Source of the DNA: Alphaproteobacteria bacterium
GTDB lineage: Bacteria; Pseudomonadota; Alphaproteobacteria; JAJUGE01
Direction: 5' to 3'
Assembly: GCA_029268305.1 (NCBI GenBank)
Contig: JAJUGE010000001.1
Coordinates: 1 to 64,000 of the forward strand
DNA: 64,000 nt
Part shown: one piece after another, positions 41,656 to 49,868 of the stretch
Position numbering within the stretch: the first letter of the stretch is position 1
Layout of the letters: every line of letters begins with the position of its first letter
Program-made: the position numbers and the translations under genes
Notes under the pieces: generated by a model
Told to the model about the DNA's origin: nothing
The model's database searches: none
What the model saw: only the letters and a program-made list of their open reading frames with translations

Positions 41656-42492
41656 CTACTTCTCTTCGAAGTCCGCCAGCAATGCGGCCGTATCCTTCGC
41701 GCGGTGCGGATTCATCATTCCGACGACGTGATAGCCGCTGTCGACGTGAAGGACTTCGCCGGTAACGCCGCGCCCGAGCTCGCTGAGCAGGTAGAGTGCG
41801 GAGCCGCCGACCTCCTCGATCGTGACGTTGCGCTGCAGGGGAGCATTGAACTCGTTCCAGCGCAGAATGTAGCGGAAGTCGCCGATACCGGAAGCGGCCA
41901 GCGTGCGCACCGGCCCAGCCGAGATCGCATTGACGCGGATGCCGTCGGGCCCGAAGTCGGCGGCGAGATAGCGCACGCTCGCCTCGAGCGCCGCCTTGGC
42001 GACGCCCATGACATTATAGTGCGGCATTACGCGCTCGGCGCCGTAATAGGTGAGGGTGAGAAGGCTCCCGCCCTCGGACATCAGCTCCGCGGCACGGCGG
42101 CTGACATCCGTGAACGAATAGCAGGAGATGTCCATCGTCCGCAGAAAGTTCTCGCGGGTGGTGTCGGCATACCGGCCCTTGAGCTGATCCTTGTCGGAGA
42201 ACGCGATCGCGTGAACCAGGAAGTCCAGGCTTCCCCATTGCTTTTCGACCGCCTCGAACACGGCGTCGAGGCTGGCGGCGTCAGTCACGTCGCAGGGGAG
42301 CACGAAGTCGGAGCCGAGCGATTGTGCCAGCGGCGTAATGCGCTTCTTCAGCGCTTCACCTTGATAGGTGAGAGCCAGCTCCGCCCCGTGGTCCGCGAGG
42401 GATCGCGCGATCCCCCAGGCGAGGGAGCGCTCGTTCGCCACTCCCATGACGAGGCCCTTCTTGCCGGCCATCAACGCTTGAGGTTCTGTCAT
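41656..42492 (-). CDS. fabI: Enoyl-ACP reductase (NADH) FabI, 278 aa
   Basis: This SDR-fold enzyme reduces trans-2-enoyl-ACP, the last step of fatty-acid elongation. GKKGLVMGVANERSLAWGIA is the FabI cofactor motif, and the catalytic Tyr-x6-Lys is in PHYNVMGVAKAALE. ISAGPVRTLAASGIGDFRYI is the substrate loop. GGGAGCC precedes ATG 42492. It is first of the fabI-aroC operon and divergent from the FAD oxidase gene across 158 bases, which contain the 10-bp palindrome TTGCCGGCAA at 42548-42557. Confidence 0.97.
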   Translation of the reverse strand: MTEPQALMAGKKGLVMGVANERSLAWGIARSLADHGAELALTYQGEALKKRITPLAQSLGSDFVLPCDVTDAASLDAVFEAVEKQWGSLDFLVHAIAFSDKDQLKGRYADTTRENFLRTMDISCYSFTDVSRRAAELMSEGGSLLTLTYYGAERVMPHYNVMGVAKAALEASVRYLAADFGPDGIRVNAISAGPVRTLAASGIGDFRYILRWNEFNAPLQRNVTIEEVGGSALYLLSELGRGVTGEVLHVDSGYHVVGMMNPHRAKDTAALLADFEEK

Positions 42493-42650
42493 CGGGGCTC
42501 CCGCGACTTTGGCTCCAGGACGGGCGCGCATCCTACACGAAAGCCTTTTGCCGGCAAGGCGCGAGGGTTTTCTCTGGTTTCGCCGTGCTTTTCTCCGTCT
42601 GGCTGGCGCGATACCGTCATATCGACGCGGAAAATCAGGGGGAAGTTCGG

Positions 42651-44087
42651 ATGGATCCGGCCGCAACGCATCCCGAAGCAGCAGTCGATGCGATCCGGAG
42701 GAAGCTGGGGCCGGCTGGTTGGATCGACGATACGTCCGAGATGGCCGCTTACGTAATCGACTGGTCGCGTCGGTTCGGAGGCGAAGCTGTCGGCATCGCG
42801 CGTCCGAGTTCGACCGAAGAGGTTGCGGCAGTGGTGCGAGCGGCTGCAACCGCGGGCTTCGGTATTGTGCCGCAGGGCGGCAATACCGGGCTTTGCGGCG
42901 GCTCGGTTCCGATAGCGGGTTCCGGGAAGCCCGTTCTCATCCTCTCGTTGCAGCGCATGAACCGGGTGCGGGCGATCGATCCGGTCGACTACACAGTGAC
43001 GGCAGAGGCCGGCTGTGTGCTCGAGACCCTGCAGAAGTTCGCGGCCGAGCATGGCCGGTACTTCCCGCTGAGCCTGGCCGCTGAGGGGAGCTGCACGATC
43101 GGCGGAAATCTCTCCACGAATGCGGGCGGAACGAACGTCCTCAAATACGGCAATGCGCGCGAGCTCGCGTTGGGCCTCGAGGTGGTGTTGCCGGACGGTG
43201 AGATCTGGGACGGGCTGCGAAGCCTGCGCAAGGACAATCGCGGCTATGACCTGAAAGACCTGTTCATCGGTGCGGAGGGAACGCTCGGCGTGATCACGGC
43301 CGCCGTGCTGCGGCTCTTCCCGCTGCCGCGGGCGATCGCCGCGGCGCTCGTGGCGGTGAAGTCGCCGGAAGCGGCCCTCCTGCTGCTCGATCGGGCACGC
43401 GCAGCCAGCCGTGATTCTGTCGAGACTTTCGAACTGCTCCCCCGCGAGACCCTCGAACTGGTGCTCCGACACATACCCGGGATCCAGGAGCCGATGCCTG
43501 AGATCTCTCCGTTCTATGTGCTGCTGGAACTCGTTTCGACCGCTGACGGCGACGGTGAGACGGGGGAGCTCCTGGAGGGGCTGCTGGCATCCGCATTCGA
43601 GGAGGGTATTGCCACCGACGCCGTAGTGGCGAAGAGCGAGGCGCAGCGCAACGCTCTCTGGCGTATCCGCGAGAGCATCCCCGAAGCGGGCAGGGTGGAA
43701 GGCCCGTCGATCACCCACGACGTCTCGGTGCCCGTTTCGAAGGTGCCGGAGTTCTACCGCGCCGCCCTTTCGGCGATCGGAAAGGCGGCGCCGGGCGCGC
43801 GTGCATTCGGCTTCGGGCATCTCGGCGACGGCAATCTGCACTTCAGCATTCGACCGGCGCCGGGCGAAGACCCGCAAATCCTGATCGAGAGGGAAGCCGA
43901 GGTGAGCGCCCCCCTGTTCGAGCTGCTGGAGCGGATGAATGGATCCTTCAGCGCCGAGCACGGAATCGGGCAGCGCAAGGTCGGCCAGCTGGTCCGCTCC
44001 AAGAGCGCAGTCGAGATGCGGCTTATGCGCAGCATCAAGGATGCTTTAGATCCGCTTGGGATCATGAACCCGGGCAAAGTGCTGTGA
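42651..44087 (+). CDS. FAD-binding oxidoreductase, D-lactate/glycolate/2-hydroxyglutarate dehydrogenase type, 478 aa
   Basis: This is a GlcD/DLD-type flavoenzyme oxidising a D-2-hydroxy acid. The VAO-family FAD domain covers about 15-210 (PQGGNTGLCGGSVPI; GGNLSTNAGGTNVLKYGNARELALGLEVVLPDG). The C-terminal cap has FGHLGDGNLHFSI and ends AEHGIGQRKVGQL with LDPLGIMNPGKVL. The substrate is open between D-lactate, glycolate and D-2-hydroxyglutarate. The TGA stop overlaps the GTG start of the next gene (GTGA), so a conflict-type membrane protein is translationally coupled to it. Confidence 0.92.
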   Translation: MDPAATHPEAAVDAIRRKLGPAGWIDDTSEMAAYVIDWSRRFGGEAVGIARPSSTEEVAAVVRAAATAGFGIVPQGGNTGLCGGSVPIAGSGKPVLILSLQRMNRVRAIDPVDYTVTAEAGCVLETLQKFAAEHGRYFPLSLAAEGSCTIGGNLSTNAGGTNVLKYGNARELALGLEVVLPDGEIWDGLRSLRKDNRGYDLKDLFIGAEGTLGVITAAVLRLFPLPRAIAAALVAVKSPEAALLLLDRARAASRDSVETFELLPRETLELVLRHIPGIQEPMPEISPFYVLLELVSTADGDGETGELLEGLLASAFEEGIATDAVVAKSEAQRNALWRIRESIPEAGRVEGPSITHDVSVPVSKVPEFYRAALSAIGKAAPGARAFGFGHLGDGNLHFSIRPAPGEDPQILIEREAEVSAPLFELLERMNGSFSAEHGIGQRKVGQLVRSKSAVEMRLMRSIKDALDPLGIMNPGKVL

Positions 44088-45289
44088 AGGCGCCGGATCA
44101 GCCCGCGGAGGATCGGCCAGCCGCGCCGTCTATCGGGGGGTGGGGCGCTGCCGATGCTGTGACCGAGGCCGATGACGGGGGCCTGTTGCTGTCCGACGTC
44201 CGGCGCAGATTGCGTGACCACGTATCGGCGGACCGAGAACTGAGCACTCTCCGGGAGATCGTCGACGAGCGCGCACGATCGCGCGTTCTGATCGAGATGG
44301 CGGAACACCTGTCGCCGGTACAGCTGCACAGGGCCTTCGCCATCGCTCGGGAGATTTCGGACGAAGAGGCGCGCCGGGATGCTTTGGCGGCGATCGCCAT
44401 CCGGATCGTGCCCGGATCCGAGGCGGGTTTATCCAGGCGGATTGCCGCGCTGGCGGTGCAGTGGGCCCGGGGACAATGGTCGGATCGCCTGCTGATGCTG
44501 GTCAGCTTCGCGCTCGTCGCGGTCGCCTTCGCCGGCCTCGCTTGGATCTGCTGGTTCTGGTGGCTGCCGGTGGTCTGGGAGTGGGGCTTCGGTCGTCTCA
44601 CATGGGCGAGCCTCGTTGCGCCGTTCGCCATGATCTATCTCGTCATCATCCCCTTCGCCGCGGTCTGGCTTGCGCCCGCGATCACCAACTTCTGGGCGGA
44701 GTTCGGCGCGCTTCGGCAGGATGTCGAATCCGCCCGGGTGTCGCAGCAGGACATCGAGCAGGAGTTGAGGGAGGACGACCCGCAAGGGCTCGTTCTGATG
44801 TTGAGCTATAGCCGTGCCGTGCTCAGCGAATATTACGCGATCGCGATGAGCCAGGCGCAACGCAGTTTCCGCTATTGCCTGATTGCGATGTGGCTCGGGT
44901 TCGCCGTGCTCATCACCGGCGTCCTCGACAGCTTCCTGCCGATGCGAGGCCTGCTCCCCGGCTACCTCCCGCCAGGAACGGACGGTGTGGCCGCACTCGG
45001 CGCGGGTGGTGACGACAGGAACACCTTGGTGCTTTTGACAGGAGCCGTCATCGAGTTCATCGCGGCCGCTTTCCTGTGGGTCTACCGGTTCTCGATCCAG
45101 CAGCAGACCTACTACTATCGGCGGCAGCTCAGCCTGCACAACGCCCTGCTCGCCCACCGCCTCGCGACCACAATGGAGGCGAAGGACGACAGCACGAAGA
45201 TGATCGTCGAGCGGCTCCTGCAAGACATGGAGGGACCCTCGAGCGAGTTGCACGGCAGTCGCGGCATCATGGGATTGCTCAAAAGGTAG
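44084..45289 (+). CDS. Membrane protein with helical repeats and a TRADD-N-associated-like 2TM domain, 401 aa
   Basis: Not a known enzyme. Residues about 45-110 form one to one-and-a-half helical repeats (VDERARSRVLIEMAEHL, then ISDEEARRDALAAIA) like those found in bacterial NTPase/conflict proteins. Two TM helices follow (about 135-165 and 175-197), then a polar helix with YYAIAMSQAQRSFRYCLI. This last part and the final segment GAVIEFIAAAFLWVYR, which is followed by a Gln/Tyr-rich cytoplasmic helix, match what I recall of the cyanobacterial TRADD-N-associated two-TM domain. The GTG start overlaps the upstream oxidase stop. A sensor or pore role in cell defence is inference only. Confidence 0.75.
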   Translation: MKAPDQPAEDRPAAPSIGGWGAADAVTEADDGGLLLSDVRRRLRDHVSADRELSTLREIVDERARSRVLIEMAEHLSPVQLHRAFAIAREISDEEARRDALAAIAIRIVPGSEAGLSRRIAALAVQWARGQWSDRLLMLVSFALVAVAFAGLAWICWFWWLPVVWEWGFGRLTWASLVAPFAMIYLVIIPFAAVWLAPAITNFWAEFGALRQDVESARVSQQDIEQELREDDPQGLVLMLSYSRAVLSEYYAIAMSQAQRSFRYCLIAMWLGFAVLITGVLDSFLPMRGLLPGYLPPGTDGVAALGAGGDDRNTLVLLTGAVIEFIAAAFLWVYRFSIQQQTYYYRRQLSLHNALLAHRLATTMEAKDDSTKMIVERLLQDMEGPSSELHGSRGIMGLLKR

Positions 45290-45316
45290 TGGCTCGTCCG
45301 GCGTGGGATCGCGGCG

Positions 45317-45769
45317 TCAGATGCGGCCGCGATGGCCGCGCAGCTTCATCGTCAGGTGCTCGAGCGCCGAGAGTGTCTCGTCACTGACATGGTGCTCGAT
45401 GCCTTCGGCGTCGATCTCGGCGTTCTCGTCGCTGACGCCGATCGCCTTCAGGAAGTCGAGCACGATCTGGTGCCGGTGGCGCGACATCTCGGCCAGCTCG
45501 GTGCCGGCTTCCGTCAGGAAGATCGAGCGATAGGGGCGGGTCGTGACCAGGCCTTCCCGCTGCAGCCGGGCCACCGTCTTGTTGACGGTCGCGTGCGTCA
45601 CCCCGAAGCGCTCCGCGAGATCGACGATCCGGGCCTCGCCGTGCTCCGCGATGAGATCGGCGATCAGCTCGCAATAATCCTCCGCGAGCTCGGACTGTCG
45701 CGCCCGCCTGATCTGATCGAAGCTCGCTGCCTGCCGCTCCGCTGTGCCTAGCCGTCCGCCGCCGGTCAT
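45317..45769 (-). CDS. mntR: Manganese-responsive DtxR-family repressor MntR, 150 aa
   Basis: This winged-helix repressor binds Mn(II) and shuts off manganese import. The DtxR-type HTH is in ARIVDLAERFGVTHATVNKTVARLQREGLV. The metal ligands of B. subtilis MntR (D8, E11, H77, E99, E102, H103) align with D31, E34, H100, E122, E125 and H126, with identical spacing. ATG 45769 with TGGAG upstream is preferred over ATG 45838, which would lie next to the operator. It is divergent from mntABCD, with an MntR box between them. Confidence 0.93.
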   Translation of the reverse strand: MTGGGRLGTAERQAASFDQIRRARQSELAEDYCELIADLIAEHGEARIVDLAERFGVTHATVNKTVARLQREGLVTTRPYRSIFLTEAGTELAEMSRHRHQIVLDFLKAIGVSDENAEIDAEGIEHHVSDETLSALEHLTMKLRGHRGRI

Positions 45770-45831
45770 CTCACGCTCCACTGACACACCGGGAGAATGG
45801 GGGATCGCGAGCCGATTGACAATGATGCCGC

Positions 45832-45859
45832 TCGACACAAATGTAGCCGAGGCTACAAT
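45832..45859 (+). promoter_or_regulatory. Promoter of mntABCD
   Basis: TCGACA (45832-45837) and TACAAT (45854-45859), separated by 16 bases, form a good sigma-70 promoter reading into mntA. The MntR box at 45839-45860 covers the spacer and the -10 element, so a bound repressor would block polymerase. Confidence 0.5.
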
Positions 45860-45860
45860 T
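45839..45860. promoter_or_regulatory. MntR box
   Basis: The site AAATGTAGCCGAGGCTACAATT is cited here by position only beyond its core: TAGC-N4-GCTA, within the perfect repeat TGTAGCC-GA-GGCTACA (45842-45857). The core and spacing are those of the E. coli MntR box. It lies between mntR and mntA. Confidence 0.8.
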
Positions 45861-45876
45861 AGGCCGTGCCTTCGGA

Positions 45877-46893
45877 ATGCGAACGGTCAGGTCGATGTTC
45901 GGCGCGATGCGATTTCTCCGGATCGGTGGCCGCCGTCTTCTGGCGGCAGTCCTGGTCGTGGCGGTGCTCGGCTTGGCCGGCGGCGCCGTATCCGCCGCGG
46001 AGCAGCGATTCCGCGCGCTTTCGACGATCGGAATGCTGGGGGATCTGGTTGCGCGTATCGTCGGGGATGCGGCGACTGCCGAGACGCTGCTGGGACCGGG
46101 GGTCGACCCGCACCTCTACAAGCTCACCCGTGCCGACGTGCGCCGGCTGATGGCCGCGGACATCGTTTTCTACAACGGGCTCTTCCTCGAAGGGAAAATG
46201 GCCGACGCCATGGAACGTGCCGCGAGCGCCGGCCGGCCCGTACTGGCCGCTGCCGAGACGTTGCCGAAGAGCTACCTCCTCGCTCCGGCGGAATTCGCAG
46301 GTGCATACGATCCGCATGTCTGGATGGACGTGTCGGGATGGGCCCAGGTAGCGGAGGCGGTCCGCGGGAGCCTTTCCGAGTTTGCGCCAGAGCGCGCGTC
46401 CCTGTTCGAAGAGAACGCCCGGCGGCTTCAAAGCGAACTGGAACGCCTCGACACCTATGCCCGAACGGTCCTTTCGACGGTGCCGGAGGACAAGCGCGTG
46501 CTGGTCACGGCACACGATGCATTCAACTATTTCGGCCGCGCCTACGGCTTCGAGGTTGTCGGCATCCAGGGCATCAGCACGGAGTCGGAAGCCGGATTGC
46601 GCCGGATTCAGGAAATCGTCGACCTGCTGGTCGAGCGGCAGATCCCCGCCGTCTTCGTCGAGACCACGGTATCGGACCGCAATGTGCGGGCGCTGATCGA
46701 AGGCGCGGCCGCGCGCGGCCACGAGGTCGTCATCGGCGGCTCGCTCTATTCCGACGCGATGGGTGAACCCGGCACCTATGAAGGCACTTACGTCGGGATG
46801 ATCGACCACAACGTGACTACCATTGCCCGCGCGCTCGGGGGCGAAGTGCCGGAGAGAGGCATGAATGGCGAACTCGCAGTCGCTCGCAACTGA
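45877..46893 (+). CDS. mntA: Manganese ABC transporter substrate-binding protein MntA, 338 aa
   Basis: This is a cluster A-I (PsaA/MntC/ZnuA) periplasmic receptor. The signal peptide ends near AVSAAE. Metal ligand candidates are His in GVDPHLYKLT, His in YDPHVWMD, Glu in GISTESEAG and Asp in MIDHNVTTI, the His/His/Glu/Asp set of manganese receptors; the His-rich loop of zinc receptors is missing. The start may be ATG 45877, 45895 or 45907; all are in frame. Placement behind an MntR box supports manganese. It overlaps the ATPase gene by 29 bases. Confidence 0.92.
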   Translation: MRTVRSMFGAMRFLRIGGRRLLAAVLVVAVLGLAGGAVSAAEQRFRALSTIGMLGDLVARIVGDAATAETLLGPGVDPHLYKLTRADVRRLMAADIVFYNGLFLEGKMADAMERAASAGRPVLAAAETLPKSYLLAPAEFAGAYDPHVWMDVSGWAQVAEAVRGSLSEFAPERASLFEENARRLQSELERLDTYARTVLSTVPEDKRVLVTAHDAFNYFGRAYGFEVVGIQGISTESEAGLRRIQEIVDLLVERQIPAVFVETTVSDRNVRALIEGAAARGHEVVIGGSLYSDAMGEPGTYEGTYVGMIDHNVTTIARALGGEVPERGMNGELAVARN

Positions 46894-47653
46894 AGAGATC
46901 CAGGTTCCGGCCTTGGCTGCGCTGCCGGCTCTGTCGGTGCGGGACCTCACCGTCGCCTACGATCGGCAGCCGGTACTCTGGAGCGTCGATTATGTCTCGC
47001 CGTCTTCCGGACTGACCGCGATCGTCGGCCCCAACGGCGCCGGCAAATCGACGTTCATCAAGGCCTGCCTGGATCTCGTGCCGCGGCTTTCTGGGGAAGT
47101 GCGCTTCTTCGGGGAGCCGCTGCGCAAGCGCCGGCGGCAGGTCGGCTATGTTCCGCAGCGAAGCAGCGTCGACTGGCAATTTCCCGTTACCGTGCTCGAA
47201 GTCGTGGCGATGGGGCGATACGGGTTCATCGGCTGGTGCCTGCCGGTCAGCCGCCGCCACCGAAATGCTGCGATGGAGTGCCTGGAGAAGGTCGGCATGG
47301 CCGACTTGGCCGGACGGCAGATCGGACAGCTTTCCGGGGGACAGCAACAGCGGGTGTTCCTCGCGCGTGCGCTCGCGCAGGAAGCGCAGATCTACTTCAT
47401 GGACGAGCCTTTCGCCGGGGTGGATGCGGCGACCGAGCGGGCCGTGATCGATGTCCTTAAATCGCTGGACGACGAGGGCAAGACCGTGATCTGCGTGCAC
47501 CACGACCTGCAGACGGTCGCCGACTACTTCAGCTCGGTGCTGATGCTGAACCTGACGAAGATCGCCGATGGTCCGGTGGCGACCACACTGACTCAGGAGA
47601 ACATCGCCAGGACGTATCGCGGACGCGTGCACGACCTCAACCTCCGGGCCTGA
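46865..47653 (+). CDS. mntB: Manganese ABC transporter ATPase MntB, 262 aa
   Basis: This is the ATPase of the importer. Walker A is GPNGAGKS, the signature is LSGGQQQRVFLARAL, and Walker B is IYFMDEPFAGVD, with HHD for the H-loop (VHHDLQTVADYF). GYVPQRSSVDWQFPVTVLEVV is characteristic of Mn/Zn-type ATPases. GGAGAGAGG lies in front of the ATG inside mntA. It is followed by mntC after 4 bases. Confidence 0.95.
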   Translation: MANSQSLATEEIQVPALAALPALSVRDLTVAYDRQPVLWSVDYVSPSSGLTAIVGPNGAGKSTFIKACLDLVPRLSGEVRFFGEPLRKRRRQVGYVPQRSSVDWQFPVTVLEVVAMGRYGFIGWCLPVSRRHRNAAMECLEKVGMADLAGRQIGQLSGGQQQRVFLARALAQEAQIYFMDEPFAGVDAATERAVIDVLKSLDDEGKTVICVHHDLQTVADYFSSVLMLNLTKIADGPVATTLTQENIARTYRGRVHDLNLRA

Positions 47654-47657
47654 CCCG

Positions 47658-48899
47658 ATGGATGGGGCGCTGTCCGTCGCGCTGGAGGTGCTGACGTTCC
47701 GGGCGGGATACAACGCATCGGTGGTAACGCTCGGTGCGACTTGCCTGGGCGTCGCCGCGGGAGTGGTCGGCACGTTCACCTTTCTGCGCCGACGCGCCCT
47801 GATCAGCGACGCCATGAGCCATGCGACGCTTCCGGGCGTCGTGCTCGCGTTCCTGTTGGGGATCGCTTTTGGCCTGGAACAGCGCAACCTGCCGCTTCTG
47901 CTCGCGGGTGCGGCGGTTACCGGAGGCCTCGGTGTTTTCCTCGTCCAACTCATCACGCGCTCCAGCCGGATCACGGAGGATGCCGCTATCGGCATCGTTC
48001 TCAGCGTGTTCTACGGGCTGGGGGTGGTGCTGCTGACCTATGTTCAGTCGCTTTCGGTGGGAGGTCAGGCGGGTCTCGAATCGTTCATCCTCGGCCAGAC
48101 CGCGGCCATGCGACGCGACGAAGCTATCGCCCTGGCGATTCTGGCGTTAGCCGCGATCGTTTCCACGGTGCTTCTGTTCAAGGAGTTCCGGCTGGTGTGC
48201 TTCGACGCCGAGTTCGCGCGGGGCCTCGGCTGGCCGGTCTTCCGGATCGACCTGCTGATGGCCGGTCTCTCGGTCTTCGTCACGGTTATAGGCCTGCAGA
48301 CGGTCGGCCTGATCCTGATTGTGGCCCTGCTCATTCTGCCGCCGGTCGCTGCCCGTTTCTGGTCGGACGACCTTCGGACGATCGTCATCCTCAGCGGCTG
48401 CATCGGAGGAGCGAGTGCCTGGATAGGCGCAGCTCTCTCGGCCGCCTTCGCCGACCTGCCGACCGGCGGCATTATCGTGCTCGTCGCGGGCGTCCTCTTC
48501 GTCGTCAGTCTGCTTCTGGCGCCTCGACGGGGCGCGGTGGCGAACGGCTGGCGCCGGATGAGTCTCGCATTCAGGCTGCGTCGCGACCGGGCCCTCGCAG
48601 AGCTTCTCGCTGCCGAGCGTGAAGCAGGCCCCATCACGATCGGTCAACAAGCGCGGCTCTGGCTGATCCTGAGCGGCTACCTCCGCAACGGCCGTCTGAC
48701 GCCGCTAGGTCGGCAGCGGGCCATGGCCGCGGATCGGAATTTTCGCCTTTGGGAGGAGGTTCTGAGGAGCGACCGGGCGATGGTGCCGCCCGAGGCGGCT
48801 TTCGGGATCGATCCCGTCGAGCGGCTTCTGTCCACGGAGCAGCTTCGGAGCCTCGAGCGGGGGCTGCTGCGCCCGGCGGGACCGGAGCACGCATCGTGA
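47658..48899 (+). CDS. mntC: Manganese ABC permease MntC with degenerate MntR-like tail, 413 aa
   Basis: Residues 1-290 form the usual ABC-3 permease (TFTFLRRRALISDAMSHATLPG is the hallmark; eight or nine TM helices). About 120 extra residues follow. The tail contains LTPLGRQRAMAADRN, then FRLWEEVL, then DPVERLLSTEQLRSLERGLL, which align with the MntR dimer/metal region. At the positions of the MntR ligands it has F362, D385, E388 and R389, so the histidines are lost. This looks like a decayed, fused DtxR-type domain. mntD overlaps its stop by 4 bases (GTGA). Confidence 0.9.
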   Translation: MDGALSVALEVLTFRAGYNASVVTLGATCLGVAAGVVGTFTFLRRRALISDAMSHATLPGVVLAFLLGIAFGLEQRNLPLLLAGAAVTGGLGVFLVQLITRSSRITEDAAIGIVLSVFYGLGVVLLTYVQSLSVGGQAGLESFILGQTAAMRRDEAIALAILALAAIVSTVLLFKEFRLVCFDAEFARGLGWPVFRIDLLMAGLSVFVTVIGLQTVGLILIVALLILPPVAARFWSDDLRTIVILSGCIGGASAWIGAALSAAFADLPTGGIIVLVAGVLFVVSLLLAPRRGAVANGWRRMSLAFRLRRDRALAELLAAEREAGPITIGQQARLWLILSGYLRNGRLTPLGRQRAMAADRNFRLWEEVLRSDRAMVPPEAAFGIDPVERLLSTEQLRSLERGLLRPAGPEHAS

Positions 48900-49855
48900 C
48901 CTGGATGGAGTTCATGCAGGTCGACTTTCCCGCCCTCGCCACGGCGATCCTGGCGGCGCTGATCTGCGGGGTTCTCGGGAATTTCCTCGTCCTGCGACGC
49001 CAGAGCCTGATGGGAGACGCGATCTCCCATGCCGTGCTCCCCGGCATCGTGGTCGGCTTCATCGTCGCCGGATCGCGATCGACGCTGCCGATGATGGGGG
49101 GTGCGGTTGGGGCGGCCGTCCTCGCCGGCGTTCTGATCGAGCTCGTACGCCGGTTCGGCCAGATCGAGCCCGGCGCCGCCATGGGGGTGGTGTTCACGGT
49201 GATGTTCGCCCTCGGCGTGGTCCTGCTGGAGCAGGCGGCGGCGCATAGCGTCGATCTGGACGCCGACTGCGTCCTCTATGGACAACTCGAGGACATTCTC
49301 TGGTTCGAGGCCAGCGGCTGGTGGTCGCTGTTCGACCGGGAGGCGCTTTCCGGTCTGCCGAGGGAGCTGACGACCCTGGCAGTGCTCGCCCTGGTCACGT
49401 TCGCGCTCCTCGGGCTGTTCTACAAGGAGATCAAGATCACCACGTTCGATGCCGGGCTGGCGAGTGCTCTCGGAATTCCGGCGCAGGCTTTCCACTATGG
49501 GCTGATCCTGTTCGTCTCGCTCGCGGCGATCGCTTCGTTCGAAGCGGTCGGCTCCATTCTGGTTATCGCGATGCTGATCTGCCCGGCGGCGACTGCCCGG
49601 TTGATCACCGACCGGTACGGAGCCCAGCTCATGCTGAGCGGCCTCTTCGGTGTCGGGAGCGCCGTCTTCGGCTATGTAGCAGCGGGGTTCGTCCCGGGGT
49701 GGTTCGGCGCCGATTGGGCGTTGAGCTCTTCGGGGATGATGGCGGTCGTGTCCGGCGTCTTCTTCGGCATCGCTCTCGTCGCCGGGCCGAGATACGGTGT
49801 GCTGGCGACACGTGTGTTCCGAGCTGCACCCGTGCCGCGGCCCGAGACGATCTGA
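48896..49855 (+). CDS. mntD: Manganese ABC permease MntD, 319 aa
   Basis: This is the second ABC-3 family permease. LVLRRQSLMGDAISHAVLPGIVVGF is the family signature, with nine hydrophobic segments and the end block AMLICPAATARLITDRY. GTG 48896 overlaps the mntC stop (GTGA); an ATG three codons later (48905) is an alternative. It lacks the regulatory-type tail of MntC. The orphan binding-fold gene begins 13 bases after its stop. Confidence 0.93.
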   Translation: MTWMEFMQVDFPALATAILAALICGVLGNFLVLRRQSLMGDAISHAVLPGIVVGFIVAGSRSTLPMMGGAVGAAVLAGVLIELVRRFGQIEPGAAMGVVFTVMFALGVVLLEQAAAHSVDLDADCVLYGQLEDILWFEASGWWSLFDREALSGLPRELTTLAVLALVTFALLGLFYKEIKITTFDAGLASALGIPAQAFHYGLILFVSLAAIASFEAVGSILVIAMLICPAATARLITDRYGAQLMLSGLFGVGSAVFGYVAAGFVPGWFGADWALSSSGMMAVVSGVFFGIALVAGPRYGVLATRVFRAAPVPRPETI

Positions 49856-49868
49856 AGGAAATCCGGCC

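Noticed and set aside
45770-45838. Upstream ATG (45838) as mntR start
   Set aside because: It would begin at the edge of the MntR box with no ribosome site; ATG 45769 has one and matches the family's N-terminus.
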